A DNA stretch of 12,286 bases. It comes from an uncultured Acidobacteriota bacterium (lineage in GTDB: Bacteria; Acidobacteriota; Thermoanaerobaculia; UBA5066). Within the stretch, counting starts at the first letter, position 1. The number at the start of each line of letters is the position of its first letter. The notes below the pieces were generated by a model. The model was not told the origin of the DNA and made no database searches. It saw only the letters and a program-made list of their open reading frames with translations. The stretch spans positions 1 through 12,286 of the forward strand of contig CALFNC010000466.1 in NCBI GenBank assembly GCA_937902605.1, written 5' to 3'. A program made the translations under genes and the position numbers. Shown piece by piece: positions 1 to 6,304 of the stretch.

Positions 1-360
1 CCGGTCCTCGCATTCACGCGCGGCGGGGGCGAGGGAATCTTCCTCGAGTTGGGCGGCCTCTCCCTCCGGTTCTACGAGGCCGACCTCGGACTCCCCACGG
101 TCCGTTGCTGGATCGGGGCGCTGGTGTCGAAGGTTGAGCCAAAGCTCGTCGAGATCGCGGCGACCCTGCGCCTCCTGAAGTCATGGGCGGGTGAGCAGGT
201 CCTCGGAGACGTCTTCTACCCGGCGACGGTGCTCTGGCAGGTCGCCGATGCGTCGGACGCTCGGCCGTCGGGTCCCCTGAAGGTCGACCGCGGCCCATTC
301 AAGGGCGAGCCGTGGGACCGGCTCGCGGACGACGCCCTCCAGGCGATCGGGAGACGCTGA
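1..360 (+). CDS. Unrecognised protein, 3' fragment
   Basis: The frame is open from the first base to a TGA at 358-360, giving the last 119 residues of a longer protein whose start lies outside the window. A TTG at 49 could be read as a start, but the frame continues upstream without a stop and in the same composition, so truncation by the window edge is the simpler reading. The fragment is mostly soluble in character, with an amphipathic stretch (KVEPKLVEIAATLRLLKSW) that looks helical and a short acidic/basic tail ending in IGRR. I see no catalytic motif, signal peptide or membrane segment in this part. I do not recognise the family. It lies 57 bases before the TatT gene on the same strand. 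A promoter-like hexamer sits in that gap, so it is probably not part of the transporter operon. Confidence 0.6.
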   Translation, partial: PVLAFTRGGGEGIFLELGGLSLRFYEADLGLPTVRCWIGALVSKVEPKLVEIAATLRLLKSWAGEQVLGDVFYPATVLWQVADASDARPSGPLKVDRGPFKGEPWDRLADDALQAIGRR

Positions 361-389
361 AGGGCGGCGAGCCTGGGCATGCCCCCGAG

Positions 390-409
390 GGTCCGGACCG
401 GTCTATCCT
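390..409 (+). promoter_or_regulatory. Putative promoter with palindrome ahead of tatT
   Basis: A TANNNT hexamer, TATCCT, occupies 404-409, eight bases before the GTG at 418. This would put the transcription start at or within a base or two of the start codon, giving a leaderless mRNA. A perfect 10-base palindrome, GGTCCGGACC (390-399), overlaps an 8-base one, GACCGGTC (396-403), directly upstream of the hexamer and could be an operator. No convincing -35 box is visible. This is a pattern reading only. Confidence 0.35.
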
Positions 410-417
410 TCGGGGCG

Positions 418-1353
418 GTGAATTCCCCTCTTGGCGCCTGTCCCACGAGGGCGCCCGTCTCCTTCGTGCTGGCGGGCCTCATCGTCGTCCTGTCCGGATG
501 TTCTTTCCGGAAGGCCGCGGTCGACGCGGCCGGCTCGGCGATCGCCAGCGGCGGCACGAGCTACGCGCGGGAGGAGGACCCGGAGCTGGCCGCGGCCGCA
601 GCGCCCTTCGGCCTGAAGACGGTGGAGGGCCTTCTCGACATCTCCGAGCGGAACGAGGGGCTGCTCCTCTCGGCGGCCAGCAGTTTCACTCAGTACGCGT
701 ACGCTTTCGTGCAGTGCGAGGCAGATTACGCCGAGGCGAAGGACCTCTCCCGCGCCACGGAACTGAGGGCCCGGGCGAAGAAGCTCTACCGCCGGGCCCT
801 CGGGTACGGGCTGCGCGGCCTGGAGGTGCGGCACCCGGGCTTCCAGGCCCACCTGCGGGCCGACGCCGCCTCGGCCGTCGCCGAGCTCGGCAAACGCGAC
901 GTCCCGCTCGCCTACTGGACGGCGGCTTCCTGGGGGGCGGCGATCTCCCTGTCGAAGGAAGACCCGGAGCTGACGGCCGACCAGGGGCTCGTTGAGGCGC
1001 TGGCCCGTCGGGCGCTCGTCCTCGACGAGGGGTTCTCGGCAGGGACGCTTCACGACTTCTTCATCGTCTGGGACGGGGGCCGGCCCGCGTCGGCTGGCGG
1101 CTCGCCGCAACGGGCGAGGGCGCATCTCGATCGCGCGATAGCGCTCTCGCACGGCCACCGAGCTGCGCCACTGGTCTCCTACGCCGAGTCGGTCCTTGTC
1201 GCTGCGCAGTCCCGGCCGGCCTTCGAGGAGACGCTGAAGAAGGCCCTCGCGATTGACCCCGACGCCGCACCCGGTTTCCGCCTGGCCAACCTCGTCGCCC
1301 AGAAGAGGGCCCGCTGGCTCCTCTCGCGAGCCGGAGACCTCTTCCTCGACTGA
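418..1353 (+). CDS. tatT: TRAP transporter TatT-component lipoprotein
   Basis: This is the TatT subunit of a TPR-protein-associated TRAP transporter (TPAT). In Treponema pallidum the TatT protein is a TPR-like lipoprotein that assembles with the periplasmic binding protein. Here a 28-residue lipoprotein signal is visible: Arg11, hydrophobic VSFVLAGLIVVL, then the lipobox LSGC with Cys28. The body matches my memory of the family closely: EDPELAAAAAPFGLKTVE, then SSFTQYAYAFVQCEAD, RARAKKLYRRALGYGLRGLE, and the hallmark YWTAASWGAAISLSKEDPEL. TPR-like helical repeats follow (RALVLDEGFSAGTLHDFF; AHLDRAIALS; LKKALAIDP). At 311 residues it is full length. I chose the GTG at 418 because it gives a normal-length signal; the ATG at 379 adds 13 residues and would leave an unusually long N-region. 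It is followed 25 bases later by the binding protein and then the permease, the typical TPAT order. Family assignment is strong; the ligand is unknown. Confidence 0.9.
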   Translation: MNSPLGACPTRAPVSFVLAGLIVVLSGCSFRKAAVDAAGSAIASGGTSYAREEDPELAAAAAPFGLKTVEGLLDISERNEGLLLSAASSFTQYAYAFVQCEADYAEAKDLSRATELRARAKKLYRRALGYGLRGLEVRHPGFQAHLRADAASAVAELGKRDVPLAYWTAASWGAAISLSKEDPELTADQGLVEALARRALVLDEGFSAGTLHDFFIVWDGGRPASAGGSPQRARAHLDRAIALSHGHRAAPLVSYAESVLVAAQSRPAFEETLKKALAIDPDAAPGFRLANLVAQKRARWLLSRAGDLFLD

Positions 1354-1363
1354 CTCAATCCCG

Positions 1364-1370
1364 AAGGAGA
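1364..1370 (+). promoter_or_regulatory. Ribosome binding site of the TRAP binding protein
   Basis: AAGGAGA lies eight bases upstream of the GTG at 1379, a near-ideal Shine-Dalgarno with good spacing. It decides the start: the same frame is open further upstream (an ATG at 1253 inside tatT), but only the GTG has this site and yields a signal peptide immediately. Confidence 0.8.
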
Positions 1371-1378
1371 ATCATCCG

Positions 1379-2413
1379 GTGAGAACCAGATCGTCCCGGG
1401 CCGTCTCCGCCCTCCCGCTCGTCCTTCCCTTCCTTCTCTCCCCCTTCACGGCGTCGTCACAGCCGGTCGTCGTGAAGATGGCGACCGTCGTCCCCGAGGG
1501 GTCCCAGTACCACCTGATCCTCAGGGAGATGGCCGAGAAATGGAAAGCCGCGTCGGGCGGCGCCGTCGAGCTCCGACTCTACCCGGGCAGTGTCGCCGGT
1601 GACGACGTCGACGTCGTCCGGAAGATGCGCCTCGGGACCCTGAACGGCGCCCTCCTTACGGGAGCCGGCGTCGCGGCTATCGACAAGGCGGTTTACGCGC
1701 TCGAGATCCCGATGCTCTACCGGTCGTACGAGGAGGTCGACTACGTCCTCGGGAAGATGGCGCCGAAGCTCGAGGCGGCGCTCGACGCGAAGGGGTTCGT
1801 CGTCCTGAACTGGGTCGATGCCGGCTGGATCCACTTCTTCACGAAGAGCCCGGTAACGACACCGGACCAGATGAAGCCGCTGAAGCTCTTCTCCTGGGCG
1901 GGCGACGCGGAGGCGACCGAGATCTGGAAGGGGGCGGGGTTCAGCCCCGTGCCGCTCCCCTCGACGGAGATCTCGACCGCCCTTCAGACCGGCCTGGTCT
2001 CGGCCCTACCGACGACGCCCCAGGCCGCCGTCATCCTCCAGTGGTACACGCACGCGAAGAACATGACCGACGTGAAGTGGGCGCTCCTCCTTGGGGCGAC
2101 CGTGGTGACGAAGGCGAGCTGGGAGAAGGTCCCGGCCGCCTCCCGCCCGGCCCTCCTCGCCGCGGCGAAGGAGGCGGGGGCCCGCATGCGCGAGGCGACG
2201 CGGAAGGCTGGGGAGCGGGACGTCCAGGCGATGCAGAAACGCGGCCTCAACGTCGTCAGTGTGGACGCGAAGGCCGAGGCGGCGTGGCGCGCCACGGCGG
2301 AAGGCGCCTACGACCGGATCCGCGGGAAGATCATCCCCGCCGAGGCGTTCGACGAAGCCCGGCGCCTCCTGGCCGACTTCCGGAAGCAGAAGAGGGCTGC
2401 AGGAGCGCGTTGA
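1379..2413 (+). CDS. dctP: TRAP transporter substrate-binding protein, DctP/TatP type
   Basis: This is the periplasmic solute-binding protein of the TPAT transporter (344 residues). A Sec signal (RTRSSR, then LPLVLPFLLSPF) runs to about residue 27, with probable cleavage near TASS/Q. The mature part begins VVVKMATVVPEGSQYH, the usual DctP first strand and loop. The DctP fold continues with LRLYPGSVAGDD (66-76), KMRLGTLNGALL, YRSYEEVDYVL, GWIHFFTKSPVTTPDQMK and STEISTALQTGLVSALPTTP (196-215). Where carboxylate-binding DctP proteins read K-I/V-R (the Arg that holds the substrate carboxylate), this one reads K169-L-F171, so that Arg is missing. Loss of this Arg suits the TatP class, for which hydrophobic ligands have been proposed; that is inference here. 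The stop TGA overlaps the TTG start of the permease gene, so translation is probably coupled. Confidence 0.92.
   Translation: MRTRSSRAVSALPLVLPFLLSPFTASSQPVVVKMATVVPEGSQYHLILREMAEKWKAASGGAVELRLYPGSVAGDDVDVVRKMRLGTLNGALLTGAGVAAIDKAVYALEIPMLYRSYEEVDYVLGKMAPKLEAALDAKGFVVLNWVDAGWIHFFTKSPVTTPDQMKPLKLFSWAGDAEATEIWKGAGFSPVPLPSTEISTALQTGLVSALPTTPQAAVILQWYTHAKNMTDVKWALLLGATVVTKASWEKVPAASRPALLAAAKEAGARMREATRKAGERDVQAMQKRGLNVVSVDAKAEAAWRATAEGAYDRIRGKIIPAEAFDEARRLLADFRKQKRAAGAR
2401..2405 (+). promoter_or_regulatory. Ribosome binding site for the TTG-started permease
   Basis: AGGAG inside the end of the binding-protein gene sits four bases before the TTG at 2410. It is the closest plausible start to the first membrane segment and creates a TTGA overlap with the preceding stop. 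It supports TTG 2410 over any start further upstream in the same frame, which would lie deep inside the neighbouring gene. Confidence 0.65.
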
Positions 2414-4227
2414 AGCCCGGCACGCCTCTCGATCGGCTCGAAGGGGGACTCTTCCTGACGGCCCTGGCAGCGGCCACGGTGGTGCCGCTCATCGAGACGC
2501 TCGGCCGCCCGTTCGGAGGAATCCACGTCCCGGGTTCGGGCGAGTGGGTGAGGCAGGCGACGCTCTTCATGGCGTTCCTCGGCGCGCTCCTCGCGGGCCG
2601 CGCATCACAGCACCTCACGCTCTCTACCGCGGAGCTGCTCGGCAGCGGCCGGGCCCGGCAGGCGGCGCGCCTCTTCTCGAACGCGATCGCCGCCGCGGTC
2701 ACGGCGGTCCTGGCGCGTGCTTCCGTGGACATCGTCCTCGCGGGACGCGCCGAGGGAAAGCTCCTCCCCGGCGGCATCCCCGAGTGGGTGCTCACCTCCG
2801 TGATGCCTGTAGGTCTGGCGCTCCTCGCGTTTCGCTTCGGCTGGGCGGCCTCCGACGGGACTCCGGGCCGGCTCGCCGCGCTGGCGGCAGTAGCCGCCGC
2901 GTTCGGCCTGGGCCTCGTCCCCCCGATCGCAGCGTCCCTGGCCATCCCGCTTGTCGTCCTGATCCTTCTCGCGGCGATCCTGGGAGCGCCCGTCTTCGTG
3001 GCGATGGGCGGCGTCGCGCTGGTCCTCTTCTTCCGCGACGGCACCCCGGTTGCCGCAGTGCCGGCCGAGATCTACCGCCTGATCGGCTCGCCGACGCTCC
3101 CGGCCATCCCGCTTTTGACGGCGGCGGGATACATCCTGGCCGAAGGGAAGGCCTCTCTGCGCCTCGTCCGCTTTTTCCGGGCTCTCTTCGGCTGGATGCC
3201 GGGGGGGCTCGCCGTGATGGTGGCGGCCGTCTGCGCGCTGTTCACGACGTTCACCGGCGGGTCGGGCGTCACGATCATCGCCCTCGGGGGGCTCGTCTAT
3301 CCGATGCTCCGGGAGGACGGCTACTCGGAGGGGTTCTCGCTCGGGCTCGTGACCGCGGCCGGAAGCTTGGGCCTGCTCTTTCCGCCCAGCCTTCCGGTCA
3401 TCCTCTACTCGGTCGTCGCGCAGGTGCCGGCCGATGCCCTCTACATGGCGGGAATCCTGCCGGGCCTCCTTCTGGTGGGCATGACGGCGGCCTACGGGAT
3501 CCGGGAGGGGAGACGCCGGAAGGACGGCGGAGGGGAGCTTCCGCGCTTCTCCGCCGGGGAGGCCGTCAGGGCGGGTTGGGCGGCGAAGTGGGAGCTGCTG
3601 CTCCCCGTCGTCGTGGTCGTCCTCTTCGCGAGCGGCGTGGCTTCGATGGTCGAGGCGGCGGCCGCGGCCTGCGCCTACTCGGTCGTCGTCACCTGCTTCG
3701 TCCAGCGCGACATCCCGTTCGGGAAGCCGCTGGCGGAGGTGCTCCTGAAGGCCGGCTCGCTCATGGGGGCCGTCCTCCTCCTGCTGAGCGTGGCGATGGG
3801 GCTGACGAGCTGGCTCGTCGACGCGCAGATCCCGGCGTACCTCCTCGACGCGGTGCGGAAGAGCATCCACTCACCCGTCGTCTTCCTCCTCGTCCTGAAC
3901 GTCTTCCTCCTGGTCCTCGGGAGCGTTCTCGAGATCTACTCGGCCATCGTCATCCTGGCGCCGCTCGTGGCCCCGATGGGAGCCGCGTTCGGCATCGACC
4001 CGGTCCACCTCGGGATCATCTTCCTGGCCAACCTCGAGCTCGGCTTCCTCTTCCCGCCGGTGGGGCTGAACCTGCTTCTGGCGTCGTCGCGGTTCGGAAA
4101 GCCCCTTGGAGCGCTCTACCGGCACGTCCTCCCCTTCCTGCTGATCCGGGCCGTCGGGGTGCTCCTGATCACCTACGTCGCGGCCGTCTCGATGTCGCTC
4201 CCGAAGCTTCTCGGCAAGGGGCCTTGA
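2410..4227 (+). CDS. dctQM: TRAP transporter fused permease, DctQ-DctM
   Basis: This is a 605-residue integral membrane protein that joins the small (DctQ) and large (DctM) TRAP permease subunits. The DctQ part covers about residues 10-150 and shows the typical EWVRQATLFMAFLGALLAGR and the following H68-L-T-L. The linker helix and DctM part follow from about 155. DctM signatures are TFTGGSGVTIIALGG (280-294), GSLGLLFPPSLPVILYSVVA (318-337), and the C-terminal pair VLEIYSAIVILAPLVAPMGA and LGFLFPPVGLNLLL. Many hydrophobic segments span the protein; a charged loop (REGRRRKDGGGE, about 365-376) separates the two halves of DctM. Family transporters use an ion gradient (usually Na+) to move ligand delivered by the binding protein. 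The TTG start overlaps the upstream stop as TTGA. Fused QM permeases are known in TPAT systems. The substrate cannot be told from the sequence. Confidence 0.9.
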   Translation: MKPGTPLDRLEGGLFLTALAAATVVPLIETLGRPFGGIHVPGSGEWVRQATLFMAFLGALLAGRASQHLTLSTAELLGSGRARQAARLFSNAIAAAVTAVLARASVDIVLAGRAEGKLLPGGIPEWVLTSVMPVGLALLAFRFGWAASDGTPGRLAALAAVAAAFGLGLVPPIAASLAIPLVVLILLAAILGAPVFVAMGGVALVLFFRDGTPVAAVPAEIYRLIGSPTLPAIPLLTAAGYILAEGKASLRLVRFFRALFGWMPGGLAVMVAAVCALFTTFTGGSGVTIIALGGLVYPMLREDGYSEGFSLGLVTAAGSLGLLFPPSLPVILYSVVAQVPADALYMAGILPGLLLVGMTAAYGIREGRRRKDGGGELPRFSAGEAVRAGWAAKWELLLPVVVVVLFASGVASMVEAAAAACAYSVVVTCFVQRDIPFGKPLAEVLLKAGSLMGAVLLLLSVAMGLTSWLVDAQIPAYLLDAVRKSIHSPVVFLLVLNVFLLVLGSVLEIYSAIVILAPLVAPMGAAFGIDPVHLGIIFLANLELGFLFPPVGLNLLLASSRFGKPLGALYRHVLPFLLIRAVGVLLITYVAAVSMSLPKLLGKGP

Positions 4228-4252
4228 GCTGTTCATGGGGGAGCGGGAGATT

Positions 4253-4329
4253 TGGCCTGCCCGGCCGGGTTCGAACCGGCGACCCCCGGCTTAGAAGGCC
4301 GGTGCTCTATCCAGCTGAGCTACGGGCAG
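4253..4329 (-). tRNA. tRNA-Arg(TCT)
   Basis: On the minus strand a complete 77-base cloverleaf can be folded. The acceptor arm is CTGCCCG/CGGGCAG, followed by TA and the D arm GCTC-AGCTGGATA-GAGC. The anticodon arm is CCGGC-CTTCTAA-GCCGG with anticodon TCT. The variable loop is the 5-base GGGTC, and the T arm is GCCGG-TTCGAAC-CCGGC. It ends with G73 and an encoded CCA. The A in the D loop (A20) fits arginine identity. It reads AGA codons, which are rare in this GC-rich genome. It converges on the permease gene with only 25 bases between them. Protein-like readings through this locus on the plus strand are artefacts. Confidence 0.97.
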
Positions 4330-4366
4330 GGACGGCCGATATCGACGGGTCGGCGCTGCAGAAGGG

Positions 4367-4372
4367 AATGTA
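4367..4372 (-). promoter_or_regulatory. Candidate -10 of the tRNA-Arg promoter
   Basis: Read on the minus strand, TGC-TACATT gives an extended -10 (TG, one base, then TACATT), 37 bases upstream of the mature tRNA 5' end. That is a suitable distance for a short leader removed by RNase P. No clear -35 box is visible. Tentative. Confidence 0.35.
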
Positions 4373-4464
4373 GCAGGCCGCTCGGGAAAATGGAGGGGTC
4401 GCCTGGCCGGACGGGGGAGAACGGGAGGCCCCCGCGCCGCCGCCCGATCTGTTTTCCCGTGCTT

Positions 4465-4475
4465 TCAGTACGCAG
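4465..4475 (+). repeat. 11-base direct repeat, copy 1
   Basis: TCAGTACGCAG occurs here and again, identically, at 4538-4548. The 73-base start-to-start offset is close to seven helical turns. It lies in non-coding DNA upstream of the toroid-protein gene and may be one of a pair of regulator binding sites. Confidence 0.45.
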
Positions 4476-4537
4476 GACGACGGGAAGGGGGACGGCCGCG
4501 GCCCCGCTGAAATAGCGGCTTCTCCAGCTCTATGCGA

Positions 4538-4548
4538 TCAGTACGCAG
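4538..4548 (+). repeat. 11-base direct repeat, copy 2
   Basis: Second identical copy of TCAGTACGCAG. It ends 46 bases before the ATG at 4595 and 33 bases before the TATCCT hexamer, where an activator or repressor could act. This copy also forms a TGCG-N7-CGCA inverted repeat (4534-4547), which the first copy does not. Confidence 0.45.
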
Positions 4549-4581
4549 AGCCGAGAAAAGCCGCCTTGATGGTTCGTGCAT

Positions 4582-4587
4582 TATCCT
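4582..4587 (+). promoter_or_regulatory. Putative -10 for a leaderless transcript
   Basis: TATCCT, identical to the hexamer ahead of tatT, ends seven bases before the ATG at 4595. No Shine-Dalgarno is present between it and the start (CGCCCCG), so transcription would begin at the start codon. There is no good -35; TTGATG at 4566-4571 is too close. Confidence 0.4.
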
Positions 4588-4594
4588 CGCCCCG

Positions 4595-5641
4595 ATGCGG
4601 AGCGAGGAACGGACACGAAACAGGCCACGCCGTGCGGCACGTCCGCCGGTCGTCGCGGCGGACGAGACGCCGGCCGCCCTTAGGCGGAAGCCGAGGCGCG
4701 GGACGAGGCCGCTCGCCGATGGCCCTTTCCCGGTTCCCGTCTCCACGCTCGACTGGCTCCTCTCCCGTGAGAACCTCGCGGTGCGATTCGCCACCCTCCG
4801 GGACCTCCTCGGCCGCACCACGAAGGACCCGGAGCTGAGAAGGGCGGTCCGGGAGTTTCCGAGAGACCCATATGTCCGGGACCTCCTACCGCTTCTGGCC
4901 CGGCGCCTCGCTCCCGGCAGCAAAGCCGAGGAGCTCGAGCGGCGGTACGACGGTGGACTCTGGCAGACCCTCTTCCTAACGGAGATCGGCGGAGGGCTGA
5001 CGATTCCGGAGATCCGACGGGCCGGGCCGGTCCTCATGGCCCACTGGGAGCGGAGTTTCGTGAAGATCCACCGGGGCGAGCCCTTGTCCGCCGACGTCGG
5101 GCCGTTCTCCTTCGCATGCCGGACGCTCGCGCGAATCGGGTTCGCGGAGGACCCCCGCATCGTGGCTGCGATCGACTTCCTCGCGCGGCGCCGGATGACG
5201 GCCGACCGCCACGCCCTTCCCGCCTCGAAAGACCTCCTCCTGTTCGCGTCGATCCCAGCGGCCCGACGGACGTCGACCGTCAACGAAGCGATCATTTTCA
5301 CGGTCGAACGAGCGGTGAGGGACGAGCTGGCCACGATCCCTTCCGACGGCTCCCGCCCGATCGTCTTCCCGGCGTTCGACCAGACCGACCCCCTCGAGGT
5401 CCTCGAAGCGCTGGCCGCCGTCGGGGTCGGGAAGAGAGCCGGCGTGACGTCGGCGCTCTCCGTGATCGCCTCCCGAGCCGATCACCGGGCCCGGTGGAGG
5501 CTCGAACGTCCGCCGGCCTTCCCCATGCTCCTCGAGCTCGAGACGCCGGGGGAGCTGTCGCGATGGGTGACGCTCCGGGTCCTGAAGGTGCTCCAGCATT
5601 TCCAGGGCCTGACGATGAGCGTCACAGTGAGAGGAGGATAG
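4595..5641 (+). CDS. Alpha/alpha-toroid (squalene-cyclase-like) protein of unknown function
   Basis: This is a 348-residue soluble protein. From about residue 50 it shows the pattern STLDWLLSRENLAVRFATLR followed by DLLGRTTKDPEL, then RRYDGGLWQTLFLTEIGGG. This pattern recurs in proteins annotated loosely as prenyltransferase/squalene-oxidase-repeat or squalene-cyclase-like. The rest is helical, consistent with an alpha/alpha toroid. I see neither the DxDD motif of squalene cyclases nor a clear prenyltransferase zinc site, so catalysis is doubtful. The first 45 residues are Arg-rich and probably disordered (RNRPRRAARP; RRKPRRGTRP), which is unusual for the family. I chose the ATG at 4595 because of the -10-like hexamer just upstream; an in-frame ATG at 4532 is possible but lies in sequence that looks non-coding. 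The stop at 5641 abuts the next gene's ATG, so they are probably co-transcribed. Function unassigned. Confidence 0.75.
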   Translation: MRSEERTRNRPRRAARPPVVAADETPAALRRKPRRGTRPLADGPFPVPVSTLDWLLSRENLAVRFATLRDLLGRTTKDPELRRAVREFPRDPYVRDLLPLLARRLAPGSKAEELERRYDGGLWQTLFLTEIGGGLTIPEIRRAGPVLMAHWERSFVKIHRGEPLSADVGPFSFACRTLARIGFAEDPRIVAAIDFLARRRMTADRHALPASKDLLLFASIPAARRTSTVNEAIIFTVERAVRDELATIPSDGSRPIVFPAFDQTDPLEVLEALAAVGVGKRAGVTSALSVIASRADHRARWRLERPPAFPMLLELETPGELSRWVTLRVLKVLQHFQGLTMSVTVRGG

Positions 5642-6304
5642 ATGGCACGGAGCTCGGGATTCGTCGCTGCGATCAGCTCCGTCGTCCTCCTCCTGACGGG
5701 CTGCGGTGTCGACTTCCTCGGGTCACCTCCGAGGGTGAAGACCGACGGGTTCCGGGCGGTCGCCGCGATCACGGAGGGAGGGACGACGAGGTCGTTCGAG
5801 ATCGCGGTCCGGGGCGGAGACGTCCGCCGGGATCTCGGTTCAGGAACGCCTTGGCCGGTCCTCGTGACCCGCGCGGCGCCGCCAGGGGCGTTCGTGTTCG
5901 ACCCCGCCGGGAAGCGCTACCGTGACCTCGATCCTGCCCGCGTTCCGCCCATCCTGGGAGAGTTCCCTCTGGCTCCAGGCTTCTCCGAGCACCGAGAAGC
6001 GGGTCGCCGAGGACTGACCGAGTTCACCCGTGAGAGCGACACGGTTTTCGCCGGCAATGCCTGCCAGCTCTGGCGATTCGAGGACCGCCCGGAGGACCCC
6101 GCCTCTCCGTCGACGACCTTCTGGGTCTCTCCGGCTCTCGACAATCTCGTCGTCCGGGTCGACAGGGAGACGCCCGACGCAACCGGGGCGCAACACAGGC
6201 GGACGGTCGAGCTCCGTAATGTTCGACCCGGGGCGAAGCCGGCTTTGTTCGAGATCCCGCCCGGCTATTCGAAGGCGGCGCCGGAGGCCGGAGCCCGTCC
6301 TTGA
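5642..6304 (+). CDS. Small lipoprotein of unknown function
   Basis: This is a 220-residue predicted lipoprotein: basic start MARSSG, hydrophobic VAAISSVVLLL, lipobox LTGC with Cys21. The mature part looks beta-rich, with alternating strands: FRAVAAITEGGTTRSFEIAV, GAFVFDPAGKRYRDLDP, and VFAGNACQLWRFEDRP. The ending RRTVELRNVRPGAKPALFEI then PPGY resembles the last strand and C-terminus of DUF4412 or LolA/LolB-like proteins, where a PPGY/PPGF ending is common. I take that as a fold hint, not an assignment. It has a strong GAGGAGG site (5631-5637) four bases before the ATG, placed inside the end of the upstream gene, so coupled expression is likely. Its own end overlaps the dusB start. It would sit in the cell envelope; role unknown. 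Confidence 0.8.
   Translation: MARSSGFVAAISSVVLLLTGCGVDFLGSPPRVKTDGFRAVAAITEGGTTRSFEIAVRGGDVRRDLGSGTPWPVLVTRAAPPGAFVFDPAGKRYRDLDPARVPPILGEFPLAPGFSEHREAGRRGLTEFTRESDTVFAGNACQLWRFEDRPEDPASPSTTFWVSPALDNLVVRVDRETPDATGAQHRRTVELRNVRPGAKPALFEIPPGYSKAAPEAGARP

Larger units (their letters stand above)
4330..4594. other. 265-base intergenic region
   Basis: No credible gene is seen between the tRNA and the toroid-protein gene. The stretch holds a candidate tRNA promoter, an 11-base direct repeat, a small hairpin CCGCT-GAAAT-AGCGG (4504-4518) without a T-tract, and the promoter-like hexamer of the next gene. It is less GC-skewed toward coding third positions than its neighbours, as expected for non-coding DNA. 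Confidence 0.5.

Noticed and set aside
4214..4226. CAAG-GGGC-CTTG stem at the end of the permease gene as a terminator
   Set aside because: Only four pairs, lies inside the coding sequence and lacks a T-tract.
2259..4373. Long plus-strand frame overlapping the permease
   Set aside because: Arg/Pro/Gly-rich translation typical of a shadow frame in GC-rich DNA; the overlapping frame encodes a recognisable DctQM permease.
4252..4515. Plus-strand reading frame beginning MACPAGFEPATPGLEG
   Set aside because: It is the translated antisense of tRNA-Arg, a well-known artefact; the cloverleaf explains these bases completely.
4504..4518. CCGCT-GAAAT-AGCGG hairpin as an intrinsic terminator
   Set aside because: Short stem, no following T-tract on either strand, and no gene ending nearby that needs it.
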